A stretch of 64,000 nucleotides of DNA. Source: Parietaria judaica (taxonomy: Eukaryota; Streptophyta; Magnoliopsida; Rosales; Urticaceae). Position 1 is the stretch's first letter. Every line of letters starts with the position of its first letter. Of this stretch, positions 36,957 through 49,134 are shown piece by piece. The notes under the pieces were generated by a model, which worked only from the letters and a program-made list of their open reading frames with translations, had not been told where the DNA came from and did not search any database. Made by a program: the position numbers and the translations under genes. The stretch lies in assembly GCA_954871525.1 (NCBI GenBank), contig OX940863.1:20844001-20908000 (forward strand), given 5' to 3'.

Positions 36957-37289
36957 TGCGGGGAACGAAGAAATAGCGGAAACGAAGAAAAAACCGCAAG
37001 ATTATATTTTTTTATGTTTATGCATTTTAATTTTAAGACAATGGTTGTATGTACTTTATTTACGAGACAATGTGTAATTGTTTATTTTGAGATAATTTCT
37101 TAAAAAAAAATTAAAAAAAAGGAATCAGGGTAAAAACCCGATCCGGTTTTCAAAACCGGGTACCGGGTATTAAAATTAGATACCCGGATTTCGGGTACCG
37201 GGTATCATTTTTCAAATACTCGGTTTTCGGATCCGGGTAGCGGGTACCCCTACCCAAAAACCGGGTACCCGACCCGGTTTCACCCCTAT
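35994..37289 (+). mobile_element. hAT transposon, 3' portion with right terminus
   Basis: The transposase remnant is followed by a subterminal region (37120-37280) dense in GGGTACCGGGT motifs. It ends in GGTTTCACCCCTA, the reverse complement of a hAT-type TAGGGGTG terminus. No matching left end was found upstream, so the element is 5'-truncated. Confidence 0.8.
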
Positions 37290-37631
37290 CAGCGAGTATA
37301 ATTTAAGTCGTTACTATTTCCAACTTTCTCAAATTAAGAAAAAAAAATATTGGTTAAAGTGTCCATTGAATTAGATGCTTGGCCCAATATGCCTAGCCTG
37401 ACTCATCAACAAGCCCAATAGCCCATTAGATTTCGAGTCCCCACTGAAGTTACTGTAAGTCCGCGTCGCACCGAATAACTACTCATTGTTCGTCACTCAC
37501 CAACCAACCATCACTTAGGTCTTCTGTTAAAAACCTCGCGCTTTCTCTCTCTACGAATTCTCGCGCTTTCTCTCTCTACAAATCCCGAACCCTAACAGAG
37601 AGAAAGCGCCGACTTCTTCGACTCGTCGGCC

Positions 37632-39992
37632 ATGGCAGCTCCCGAAGCTCCGGTCAACTACGTCGGCGTCGCCCGGCGGTCCGCGGCGTTCCGCCTCATG
37701 AAGCAAATGGTTCCTCCTACGATCTCTCTCTCCTCTAATTTTGGATCCTTCACGTTCTTTTGTGTCGCAAGGTTTTTGAAGGTTTCTGTAATGGCTGTTC
37801 TAGGGCTGGGAAGAAGGAGAAGGGCTTGGCAAGGACAAGCAGGGAATCAAAGGACACGTTCGTGTGAAGAACAAGCAAGACACTTCTGGTTCGTTTCCTT
37901 CAATATATATATATATATATATGTATATGTATATATACTCGAATTTTGTGTTGGATTGTGGATTTTGATTGTGGCATTGATTTACAGGTATTGGTATGGA
38001 GAAGCCAAATGAATGGGCGTTTGACACGACCTCGTTCGATAGTATTCTCAAAAGATTGAAAGTTGTAAGTTATTTACAGTTTAACTATATATATATGTAT
38101 ATATATATATACATATATATATATGTATGTATATATATATATGTATATATATATACAGAGGAAATAAGCTATATTGCTTAGTTTTTAATTGGGGTGTTTC
38201 AAATTTTGATTGACAGAAAACCGCCATGCATCAAGAAAGCGGTATGTCTTAGTCGGATTAGCGAGGCTCTGATCGTGAATTTCTAATCTTGTTCAGTTGT
38301 TTGGTTTCTTAGAATTAAAATGTGCTTTTCTCGTGTTCGATAGATTCGAAGAAGGAAAGTGACGAGGAAGAGGAAGTGGAAGTGGAAGTGAAGCCAAAAG
38401 TCGAAGAAACAGTCGCTAAAGCCACTCGACCGCAAGGAAGGTCGGTTGAAATTAATTAATGATGAAGATGAATTCGAATGTGACATTTCACTAGTGGACT
38501 GTTTTAAATTGTGTTTTTGTATGTTTTTTTGCCTCCCTATAATCAGATATAAGAGGAGGGAGAGAGGGAAGCTCGTTAATGCATACTCGTCGAAGGACCT
38601 CGAAGGAATCCTTGTAAGTTCGTAGTAAAACAACATTTTCTTCACTCGGTTTATCTGAATATAATAGTTTCAGTTGTTACTTATGCTAATCTTAGTAGCT
38701 AGTCGTTTTAGTGTTACTAAGTTTCTAGCTAGTGGAAAATCTTGCTATATCTTATATAACGTTAATCCCGTGATTGGAGAATAATGAGAGATTGAGAATA
38801 AGTTGGTGTTGGATAATTCCGGAGTCGCTGTATTCTGTCTCGTTCCTCCTTAGTTTTTGTATGCATTCGACTCTCGACTAATTTACTATAATTGTACACA
38901 TAGGTGAAAAAGGTTGAAGTGCCAATGGATCCGTTTCTAGATAGCCAATTGGAGTCGGACATGGCATCTGTTATTTTGTTTCCTGAAGGTAATTTTTTAT
39001 TTTTTACTTGGTAGCATCTATATAATTATTTACATATTTAATTTCCAATTACTACCCTATATTTTCATTTCCTCGGTCTAGGTATTGTATCATTTTCCCG
39101 TGATTTCAGGAACTAAGCAGGAGGAGCTATCTCCGGATTGGTGGGGTTTTAAACTTGGGTTTATCTCGGGCGGTTTTCTAGGAGCAGAATCTAGAAGAAG
39201 ATTGAAGGGTCAGAATTGTAAGGAGAGAGTTGCGTTCCATGAGGATGATCAAGAGAATCTTTACAACCTCGTTCAAGTAAGAAGTGCCGTTCTTATTCAG
39301 ACCGTTTCCTTAATGCAATGATTATTACATATTTACCGTTGAGAAGTGAATTAAATAAATTCAATTAATGATTTAATGTTCCAAAATTGATTCTTCGTTC
39401 TTTTATTTCAGGATAAATCTACCAAGGGAAAGCAAGGTCTAGGAATTAAGGACAGGACAAAAAAAATAGCTGGTTGCTACTTTCAGGGGAAGAAGACATC
39501 ATTTAGCAATAGCGATGATGAAGAATCTGCTGGTTCCGACTGTTCGGAAATAGACGAACCGAACGTAACTTTAGTACAGAAAATCTCCGAGGAACCAAAA
39601 ATTAAGTTAAAAAAGCTGTGCAAGGAGCTGCTTAATCAGGTTAATAATCTCCCCCGAGATTGCAAATACCATAATGTCCAAATTTAATTTTAGCCCTAAC
39701 TTTTAAAGCTTCCGCTCAGGCACCTAGCAAGTCGCTTAAGCTAAAAGACCTAAAAGCTCTGATCGAAGAACGTTCAGCCTCGGTATTTTCAGACTTCTCG
39801 TCGAAGAGAGAAGCTCTTGCTCATCTTAAACAAAAGGTAATTTATATCCATCCCCGTTGAATTATCGTTTTCCTTTTGAACCGACTATCATTTTCTCACT
39901 CTCGAAAAATGGCTGTTTGCGCACAGCTGGCAGGCGGTAAAAAGTTCGTCGTGGATGGGAAAAAAGTGAGACTTGCATCCAAGGGTAACTGA
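37632..39992 (+). CDS. G-patch domain protein (GPATCH4/PINX1-like)
   Basis: This is a nucleolar/RNA-processing type protein; G-patches activate DEAH RNA helicases. It has eleven exons: 37632..37709, 37804..37888, 37988..38064, 38217..38241, 38344..38440, 38547..38613, 38904..38988, 39110..39276, 39412..39639, 39720..39836 and 39927..39992. They sum to 1092 bp (363 aa). The N-terminus [20 protein letters not shown] leads into the G-patch [20 protein letters not shown]. The central region is acidic ([10 protein letters not shown]). A second conserved block contains [19 protein letters not shown] Lys-rich tail follows, ending [13 protein letters not shown]. Every junction is GT..AG and in phase. 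It is convergent with SPO11-2. In Arabidopsis the homologous pair At1g63980/At1g63990 is adjacent as well. Confidence 0.92.
38083..38158. repeat. TA-rich microsatellite in intron 3 of the G-patch gene
   Basis: This is an alternating TA tract with a few G/C interruptions, probably length-variable. It lies between the exons ending at 38064 and starting at 38217. Confidence 0.8.
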
Positions 39993-40147
39993 CAATTTTG
40001 TAGGAAATTTTGTGAGGTCATTCATTATTTATATCTCGAATTATCTGTATCATGTCTGTATATTGGAGCTTAATCCAATTCATTTATATATTAGTCAAGT
40101 ATAATTTAAATTTTTAAAGAAGCTTGGCTATTATATTTCTTGGTTAA

Positions 40148-42527
40148 TTAAATGTAATCGGTTTGAACAATCTTCTTTGCTATGAACTTTCCAATAAAAT
40201 CATAGCCCTGACAATAGAGAGCTTCAATTTCGGCTCTTTGCCCACTTTGGACCATCAATTCGAGTTCTTCTTTGTAATTATCCTGCCATTAATTTATGTA
40301 AATTATACGTTTTTATTAGCATCTGCCAACACCAAACTGTAATTAAAAATAAAAAATTGGGTATATTTACCTGCAAGATATCTGAAGAGATCAAGCTTTT
40401 GGCTATTTGTAAGTCCTTGGGTTTTAATGGAACAAGCGATTCCGCAAGTATGAGCTGTAGATCGCCTCCGCGGAGACCCAACCACTTCACATTGCAAGCT
40501 TGCAGAAAGAAAGAAAGAAAAAGAACCTTGTGATGTGCAAATTGAACAAGATTTTGGGGTTAAATGAACATGATAATAGCGGCAGATGTATCTAAGTGTA
40601 CGTAAAATTAGTAGTAATAATGTATTCAAGTTCTATTATGTGTTTTCAGTTAATCATTACGGACTCTGATTTGCCATATTTTATCACACGTCTGTTATTA
40701 CGAGGACACATGGTAATAGGATACGATGATATGTGACTAAATTAATTAGAGTAACAAAATGAAAACAAAAAAACATACTCTACACTTTTACGCGACTTAG
40801 TACTTTATCCTTTAGATATGGAAATTGTGTATATAATCGTTAATTTTACTTTAGACTTAAGTACATTTGCCGTTGTTATGTCATTGGAAGATAGGGATGC
40901 GGGTATATACCATATTGGTAAGCCTCGAGGCCCATGCCTAAACTTCCGTACTTGAAGGTGCAAAGAATGGCCAACCCAGCTGGGTTCCTATCATTTTTCA
41001 ACACTCAAAAGAAGTTAAATAGTTTTATGAAACTGACTGGTTTAATGAGGCAAGTAAGTTCAATATACCAGTCGACCAGTCCCAGAATCGGCAACTCCGA
41101 AAAAGCCCGGTTCAATCGGTGAAGCAGAAACCTAGATCCACCACGATTCAGCTTTTAAACAAATTGGCACTGAAATTTGGCAAGCGTGACAAGTGATACC
41201 TTGTGGCTATATCCGGATAGCCTTTGGCTGTGATGAGAATGCTCGGAATTTGGTCGAAAACACGATCCTCTGCAAGACGCTGGAATACAGCATGCTGAAC
41301 GGATTCCGGAAGCGTACGATTTCAGGTCGAGCTTCAAACAGAAGAGTCTTTTTTACTTGATGACCAAGTTATAGCAAATACCTTTTCCACAACGATGATG
41401 TACCGTGCATCAGTCTGCAATACCAACTGATTTAAAAGATCCAAGTCGCCGGAAATATCAAACCCGGAGGATCCCAGGACAGTACAATCAATCACCTCCT
41501 GGTTTGGCTCCTAACACATAAATACAATTCCATGAACTTCCATATGCATACAGACTTTTACGAAATTTCACACGCGAGATTCATGGAGCAACGGAGAAAC
41601 CGAAATGGTACTAAAAAAAAAACGAACTGTTATGAGCTCAAATTTCACCATATCAGACGCAGTACGAGGCAAAGACGAGAAACATAAGACAAAACGAACC
41701 TGCAGCAACAAACGGCCAGCGACGAGTCCTCGGCTAGACGCCATGATTCCGAGGCTGAACCGGCTGCAACAGAGCAGAGCCACAACATCTGCACAAAACA
41801 AACTCGCGATAACCAATCATGTATTTAAACTTATTTAAGAACATATCAAAGAACTAATAAAGACCTTGGACAGCACGATTGACCTCTCGCTGAGACGAGA
41901 AGTAATCCGAGGAATCGCAGATCAGCTTGTAGAAGAGCTCTCTCTGCGTGACTCGTTTCTCTTCGGCTAGAACTTTGTAGCACATCTCCATCACCTTCCA
42001 TACTGTCATTCCTCGATTGTTAGTTTTGTACAAATTTTTGCTGAGAATAAACTAAGCGATGTGATCTGAGCTCGACCTCTAATGAAGGCTTTAGTAGCTC
42101 CGGTTTGCATCAAAGATCGAACACAGAACGATCGCGAGAGAAAAATCCACCGAACTTCGGTCATTATTCCTTCACTCACTAGCCGATTGCTCGACTTCCT
42201 AGCAATCTAAGCATTCAAACGAGCAAAATCAAGAAATGAAGTTCTGTTGCCGCGATTCGATGCATACGAACACAATTTTCGGAATCGGAAAGTACCAGAG
42301 GAAGGTCGGAGATCGCCGGAGACGCGGAGGTCAGGATTTTGAGGAAATTGAGGACAGCGACTTCGATTCTCGGAAGAACCTGTTGAAATCGAAATCGAAA
42401 ATCAAAATCGGTAGATGAAGAAGATGAAGAGAGCGAGAGATACCTCGGAAGGAGGAAGAATGTCGGCGTAACAGAGGCGTTGATCGGCGAAGAACCGCAG
42501 CGATGAAGATTGGCTCATCGGATCTTC

Positions 42528-42530
<3 letters not shown>
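40148..42530 (-). CDS. SPO11-2: Meiotic recombination protein SPO11-2
   Basis: This is a TopoVIA-type transesterase. With SPO11-1 and MTOPVIB it makes the double-strand breaks that start meiotic recombination. It has eleven exons on the minus strand: 42444..42530, 42296..42379, 42077..42206, 41865..42002, 41700..41788, 41382..41510, 41200..41294, 41069..41131, 40911..40987, 40371..40498 and 40148..40282, giving 384 aa, the family length. The catalytic tyrosine is in RVTQRELFYKL. Other marks are CSRFSLGIMASSRGLVAGRL (CAP/5Y domain) and the Toprim motifs ARYIIVVEK, ILITAKGYPD and LVDWNPAGLAIL. The DWNPAG form distinguishes SPO11-2 from SPO11-1. All splice junctions are in frame and no lesion is seen. 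Its 3' end lies 155 bp from the convergent G-patch gene. Confidence 0.97.

Positions 42531-42569
<39 letters not shown>
42531..42569. repeat. (TC)n tract in the SPO11-2 leader
   Basis: A pure TC run on the plus strand (GA on the SPO11-2 strand) lies immediately upstream of the start codon. In the sense direction it forms a GAGA-rich 5' leader, a common plant core-promoter or leader feature and a likely length polymorphism. Confidence 0.9.
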
Positions 42570-42570
<1 letters not shown>

Positions 42571-43298
42571 ATTTGGTTTGAGTTCGCGCGCGAAAGTTGA
42601 GCGGTCAATTTAAACGACAGGTTTATTTATAGGGACCGATACGACGTCGTTGAGAGGTCACTGATAGTTTGTTTGGCATGTCGTTTTGGTTTTCTACATT
42701 GAGGCCAAAATTTGTTGAAATGAGACACGTCACTTCTTTTCGAACCGGTTTGAAATCGGGTTTTGGATAATATTCCAGGAAATTGGTCCAAGAAAACATT
42801 CACCTCTCTGTTTTAGTTTATTATTTGATTTGGATCTTTTTCTCCGACTTTTTTTTTAATTAAATTCAATTAATGTAAAAATGTTTTTTTTTATATAATT
42901 GACTTATAAATAAAATATATATTTTCAAAATCGGGGCTTTCAAAAAAAGGCTTGGAACTAAAATTGCGTTTTGAAAGGCAATCGAGACCTTACGAAAAAC
43001 GCAAAAATAGGCAACATGTCCCAATTTCAGTCCTACAGAGTTTCATAAGGTATTAAAATGATAAAATGGTTGCAGTAGAGAAAGCAAAAAAAAATATACG
43101 GACAACAAAATAGTCGCCGTAGCTAAAAATACCATCGCCATTGTTCTTTTTCGATGAAGCTATATAGCGATGATTTATAAGCGACGGTATAACCTATAGC
43201 ATATACTTTTTGGCGTGATTTTTGTTTTCTCGTAGCTCTCGAAAACTAACTTCATTCTATAATACATATTTTGGATGATTTATGATTAACATTAGGAT
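42570..43298. other. SPO11-2 upstream region
   Basis: About 730 bp separate the SPO11-2 leader from the copia element. AT-rich DNA contains weak AGCGAY motifs near 43130-43200 that may be transposon debris. No gene is seen. Confidence 0.45.
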
Positions 43299-43303
43299 TT
43301 CGG

Positions 43304-43451
43304 TATTAGCATATATTATTATTATTGTCAAGGGTAGTTTAGTCATTCTCTTTTGTTATGTTAATTTTATACAAAAGCCTTCTTGTAACCTAAAAGACTC
43401 CATGTTTCTATAATAGAGTTCTTGAGTTTCTCATTTTCCTTGATTTCTACA
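43304..43451 (+). repeat. 5' LTR of the copia element
   Basis: The LTR runs from TATTAGCATATATT to TTTCTACA. A stretch TTCTATAATAGAGTTC occurs near its 3' end. It is unusually short, and its first bases are TA rather than the usual TG. Confidence 0.9.
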
Positions 43452-43720
43452 TGGTATCAGAGCTACAAGCATGATTCTTTGTTGAATGCTTCCGCTTGGG
43501 TATGCTCTGCTCGTCATCATCTCTCTTCGGGTAAGGGTTTGTGGGATTTGGGAGTTTTTGGGTTTGGATTGAATGATTGGGTGTGATCTTGGAGCTTTGG
43601 ATTTAGGGTTTTGAGTTTAGAGATCAGAGCGTTGAAGTTATTGATTGATTTCGGGTAAATTTGAAAGAGTTTCTTTGATTTCTTAAGTGTTTTGGCTTTG
43701 GATTTCCTTGTGTTTCAACC

Positions 43721-46700
43721 ATGGCTTGCAATGTTCACTTGGATGGATCATATTGGAGTTTTGCTGCGAAACATTTTCTAAGCAGGAATCGGATATGGAG
43801 CAATCTTTCTAGCAGTCTTATGAAGCGCAAAAGGATCGTTGGAAGGCGTAGTGTTCGGAGTTGTAAGCCAAAGAATCAATTGCAATTGCGTGCCTTGTTT
43901 GTTGCTCCTCATGTTGGTTTGTCTTTGTCCAATAATTTTGGTTCGTCAAGCAGATGTTCACCCACCTGGATCTTAGATTCTGGGGCTACTCAACATATGT
44001 CTCCCAACCTGGCATCATTCGATTTTGTATCCCCTGATTCATCTATATCTATTATGACCGCTGATGGTAGTCCTATGCCATCGGAAGGTATTGGTTCTGT
44101 TGTTACTCCTCATTTGTCTCTTTCCGATGTTTACTATGTTCCGAATCTTACTCTTAATCTTGCATCGGTCGGTCAAGTGTGTGACTCCAGTGGCTCATTA
44201 GTTTGTTTCTCTACTGCTGGTTGTTGTGTTTACGACCCGGAGTCTAAGAAAGTGATTGGGACAGGCCATCGGCAAGGGAAACTCTATGTTTTGGACGAAC
44301 TTAAAGTGCCAGATGTTGCAGCTTCCAGTGTGGATCTTTCCAGCTTTCGTTTAAGTCGTTCTTCTTCTGACTTTTATTTGTGGCACTCTCGTTTGGGACA
44401 TGTTTCCGCGTCTCGTTTGAAGTACTTAGCTTCTACAAGAGCTCTTGGGCAGTTAAACTTTCATGATATTTCGGATTGTTGTGGATGCAAACTAGCAAAG
44501 TTTTCAGCGCTACCTTTTTACAGAAGTGTTTCATCATCTATTGCTCCTTTTGATCTTGTGCATTCTGATGTGTGGGGACCTGCCCCTATTTCCACAAAAG
44601 GGGGCTCTCGATATTATGTCTCTTTTATTGATGATTTTACGCGCTACACTTGGGTTTATCTTATGAAACACAGATCGGACTTTCTTGGCATTATCAATGA
44701 ATTCAGAGCTCTCGTTAAAACTCAACATGGTGCCATCATTAAGTGTTTTCGCTGCGACTTGGGGGGTGAATACACTTCGACAGATTTCTCTCAATTACTT
44801 GCTTCTGATGGGACTATTCGTCAAACTTCATGTACAGACACCCCTCAGCAAAATGGTGTGGCTGAAAGGAAACACCGTCATCTGGTCGAAACTGCTCGTT
44901 CGTTCTTATTGTCTGCCGAGGTTCCTAGTGTTTTTTTGGGGGGAAGCCATTCTTATAGTTGATCATGTGATCAATAGAATCCCAACTTCACATAATGAAG
45001 GTCTATCTCCTTTTGAAAAATTACTGGGGAATAAGACTGATTATTCATCGTTGCGTGTCTTTGGTTGTACCTGCTTTGTTCTTCGACCTCACATCGAGCG
45101 TACTAAATTGACTTCTAAATCAGCATTATGTGTCTTTCTAGTCTATGGTAGTGGTCAAAAGGGATATCGTTGTTTTGATCTTGTTGCTCAGAAATTATAT
45201 GTCTCTCGCCATGTATTTTTCTTAGAGCATATCTCATTCTTCTCTGTCCCTGCTAGTTCACATCATATGACACAATCAGATCTCGTTCGCATTGATCCTT
45301 TTGATATTGACAGCGACGATGCTCCAGTTACATAGTCTGACTCTTTAGCTCATGATCCACCGACTCCTCCAGTGATTGCAGATCATCCGCCCCTTGAGCA
45401 TGCGGATCATCCACCTCCCCGCCAATCTACAAGAGTGCGTAAGTCCACCAAACTTCCCGATTTTGCTTATTCTTCATATTCGACATCATTTGCCTCCTTC
45501 ATCACCTCCATTCATGGTCTATCTGAGCCTACGTCTTTTCGAGAGGTTGTTGTTGATCCACTTTGGCAGCATGCTATGGCTGAGGAGCTTGCTGCTTTAC
45601 ATCAGACTCATACATGGGATTTAGTGCCTTTACCATCTGGAAAACGCACAATTGGCTCTCGTTGGGTTTACAAGATCAAAACAAAATCTGATGGAACTGT
45701 TGAACGGTATAAGGCCCGACTTGTTGCTAAAGGCTATTCCCAACAGTACGGCATGGACTATGAAGAAACTTTTGCACCCGTTGCAAAGATGACGACTATC
45801 CGTACTCTTATTGCTGTTGCTTCTGCCCGTCAGTGGAGCATATATCAGATGGATGTCAAGAATGCATTCTTGTATGGTGATCTTCATGAAGAAGTTTACA
45901 TGACACCTCCTTCAGGTATTGGACACACACCTGGTCACGTTTGTAAACTACGAAAATCACTTTATGGCCTCAAACAAGCCCCCCGTGCATGGTTCGAGAA
46001 GTTCTCCCTTGTAATCACTTCACTTGGTTTTCAGCCTAGCCATCATGATTCGGCTCTCTTTGTCAAACGAACGAGTGTAGGCCGTATTATCTTATCCTTG
46101 TATGTTGATGACATGATTATTACTGGTGATGATTGTGATGGGATTAAATCTTTGAAGTGTGAGTTGGCTCGTTGTTTCGCTATGAAAGACTTGGGCTTGC
46201 TACGATATTTTCTTGGTATTGAGGTTGCTACTTCACCAAAAGGCTATCTATTATCGCAGTCCAAGTATATAGCTGATTTATTTGAGCGTGCGCGTCTCAC
46301 TGACAACAAGACTGTTGATACTCCCCTTGAGACCAACGCTCGATATTCTCCGTCTGATGGTACTTCTTTGCCTGACCCTAGCCTATATCGTACAGTTGTA
46401 GGCAGTTTGGTTTACCTCACTGTTACTCGCCCAAATATTGCACATGCCGTTCATGTAGTTAGCCAGTTTGTCACTGCTCCTACTACAGTTTATTGGGCTG
46501 CTGTTCTACGTATTCTCAGGTACCTTCGAGGCACTCAGTTTCAGAGTCTCTTGTTTCCATCTTCCTCATCTTTAGAGCTGCGTGCTTTTTCTGACGCTGA
46601 TTGGGCTGGTGATCCCACGGATCGCAAGTCAACTAATGGATTCTGTGTTTTTCTTGGTGATTCTCTCATCTCTTGGAAGAGTAAGAAACAAGATGTCATT

Positions 46701-47054
46701 TCTCGATCGTCTACAGAAGCTGAGTATCGTGCTATGGCCTCGACCACTTGTGAGATTGTTTGGTTGCGTTGGTTACTCTCTGACATGGGTGTTAGCCTTT
46801 CCCAACCTACACCATTGCACTGTGATAATCAGAGCGCGATTCAAATTGCGCGCAATTCAGTTTTCCATGAGCGGACCAAGCACATTGAGATTGATTGTCA
46901 CGTTGTTCACCACCATCTTCAGACTGGTACCATCACGTTACCATTTGTTTCTTCCATTCACCAGATTGCTGACTTGTTCACGAAAGCTCACCCCACCTCG
47001 CGTTTTCGTTTTTTATCTGACAAACTCTCGATGTTTCTCGCTGGAGCATCGTGA
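43721..47054 (+). pseudogene. Copia gag-pol, gag-deleted, with a frameshift and a stop
   Basis: The reading frame opens with a gag-like YWSFAAKHFL stretch but keeps only about 70 residues before the protease motif WILDSGATQHM. GAG-pre-integrase follows (LWHSRLGHVS), then the integrase core (DLVHSDVWGP, FIDDFTRYTWVYL). The frame shifts near 44930-44940, inside a T7/G6 homopolymer. The next frame carries the integrase end and meets TAG at 45333-45335. The same frame then continues through reverse transcriptase (KARLVAKGYSQ, YVDDMIITGDD) and RNase H (FSDADWAGD, SSTEAEYRAM) to 47054. Gag truncation plus two lesions make it a dead copy. RT/RNase H itself is uninterrupted for 560 codons, so inactivation is not ancient. 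Confidence 0.93.
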
Positions 47055-47067
47055 GTTTGCGGGGGGA

Positions 47068-47215
47068 TATTAGCATATATTATTATTATTGTCAAGGGTA
47101 GTTTAGTCATTCTCTTTTGTTATGTTAGCTTTATACAAAAGACTTCTTGTAACCTAAAAGACTCTATGTTTCTATAATAGAGTTCTTGAGTTTCTCACTT
47201 TCCTTGATTTCTACA
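47068..47215 (+). repeat. 3' LTR of the copia element
   Basis: It has the same length as the 5' LTR, with about five substitutions (for example GTTAGCTTTA against GTTAATTTTA). That is roughly 3.4 % divergence. Confidence 0.9.
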
Positions 47216-47832
47216 TCCGGAAGTACTAATATTATAAAAAAGAAAGTGATGATCGGAATTATACACATATATGTAGGTATATGTATATATTTATATTATA
47301 ACTATAAAAATCTCCATGGAAATTTTTTTGCGGAAAGTTTCTCACTTGCGTCTTGGTATAATTGTGGAAAATTTAGTCTCTAAGTTAGGTAACGTGATAA
47401 ATACCATGAAGTGTGATCAACTCGCATACTAAATAAGACAAAACAAAAGAATATCTATATATTTGGCGTTACTCATAGTCAACTCTATATTTAATGCATA
47501 TTCCATTTACATGAAGTTAAACGTTGAAAACTGGTAGGACTATATTGCCCTAATAGTATCTTATGAATCCTAAGAATATATATAATACTATATTGTATAA
47601 ATATCTTCTTTTTACCTTTAGACGAGGGTCTATTTCTAGCATCATATGTTGATTAACTTACAAGCACTTTTAATTTCATGTAAACTTCAAAAGTTAATGT
47701 TTAAAGGTCTTCCTTCAAACCCTTGAAGCGCTCTTTTAACTTTTCGTGAGCTACTTTCTCCATTTTGAATTCTTCTTTCAACTTACGGGCTTTTTGGCGA
47801 ACTACAAACGTTCATTTTGGCTCTCAATGTAT

Positions 47833-48405
47833 TAGGGGAGAACAACCGGGTATTCGGTGCAGTTTTCTCAAAATAATAGATCGAATACCATATTTTTGTA
47901 TTTTTATAAGGAAAACCGAATACCCTATTTAAAAAATAAAAAACCGCATTTACGGCATATTCGGTATTCGGTATCGGTTGCGGTAAAATCGGTATTTTAA
48001 CTGCATTTACCACTTCGAATAGTATGACAAAAATCGAATATAAATATGAATCAATACATATTAACAACTTCAATAACGTAGTCATTAAGTAAGAAGATGA
48101 TGTGAGTGAAATATAGATGTGAAACTAATAAATTCGGTAATTATTATATAATTAGTTGTTAATACATTTTGTGCAATATAAAATATAAAATTATATTGTA
48201 ACTTTTGTCATATGCGGTAAATTTTGTTTTCGGTTTGGCTTATTTTATAATAACCGAATACCGCAACCGAATGATATATCGGTTTTCGCTTTCTATTCGG
48301 TACATTTGGTTTTAACCGTTTAAATTCGGTATTCGGTATGTACGGTACCGGTATATCCGGTTTTCAGTTTAATATTCGGTTTACGGTTTATTTTGTTCAC
48401 CCCTA
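47833..48405. mobile_element. hAT MITE (573 bp)
   Basis: The ends are TAGGGGAGAACAA and the reverse complement of TAGGGGTGAACAAA. A perfect 8-bp target duplication CAATGTAT flanks it (47825-47832 and 48406-48413). The subterminal regions hold many ATTCGGTATTCGGT motifs in both orientations. It has no coding capacity. Confidence 0.92.
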
Positions 48406-49026
48406 CAATGTATAATTCTACCCTTTCCTTATCTCCTCGGCCAAGTGGAAACACTATGAAATAATTACACTGAAAATAGAGAGCAATTTTTTTATTTTAT
48501 TTTTTGTGTGTAAAATTTCTTACAGCAATTTAAGATGCAGCAATCGCCTTCGGTTTCTTAGGCATAACAGATGGAAAGTTTCAACATTTTCTAATTTAAT
48601 TTTTAATGAACTAGCTAGTCAATTTTAACAATCGCCAATTTCAACTATAATTTCACAATCAACTAATCAATTTTATAATTCACAAGTTTCAATTTCACAA
48701 TTTACAGTTATTAATTACTTTCGTAAATCACTATTCTAATTTTATCATTCACAAATCACTCACTAGTCAACCTCTTAATTTTAAAATTCACGAATAAATT
48801 CCAACATTTATTAATTTTAATTCTCATTTTTATTTTGTAATTCATATTGCTTCATTATTATAAAGCAAAGAATATTAAGGCAAAGCAATTAGTAGCATTT
48901 AATCGGTAAAAGTTGAAAGGTGTTACGTTTAAATGTGTAAGTTAAGAGAGCGAACTCAATTTTTTGAAGACGAATGTGGACCGGTAAGTGAGGCAATTTC
49001 CCCACTGTCCATCAAGTGGCCTCGTC

Positions 49027-49098
49027 AATAAATAAATATATATATATATATATATATATTATGATATATATTCATATATATAAATATTATGATATATA

Positions 49099-49132
<34 letters not shown>
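49027..49132. repeat. TA microsatellite pair
   Basis: Two long alternating TA tracts are separated by a duplicated TATTATGATATAT spacer. Both are likely length-variable and prone to cruciform formation. Confidence 0.85.

Positions 49133-49134
<2 letters not shown>

Larger units (their letters stand above)
43304..47215 (+). mobile_element. Ty1/copia LTR retrotransposon (3.9 kb)
   Basis: The two LTRs are 148 bp each (43304..43451 and 47068..47215) and differ at about five positions. The 5' LTR is followed directly by TGGTATCAGAGC, the initiator-Met tRNA primer-binding site. The 3' LTR is preceded by a polypurine tract (GCGGGGGGA). The flanks TTCGG and TCCGG form a 5-bp duplication with one mismatch. 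Domain order is protease, integrase, reverse transcriptase, RNase H, which is copia. The gag region is nearly absent and pol has a frameshift and a stop, so this copy is not autonomous. Confidence 0.96.
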
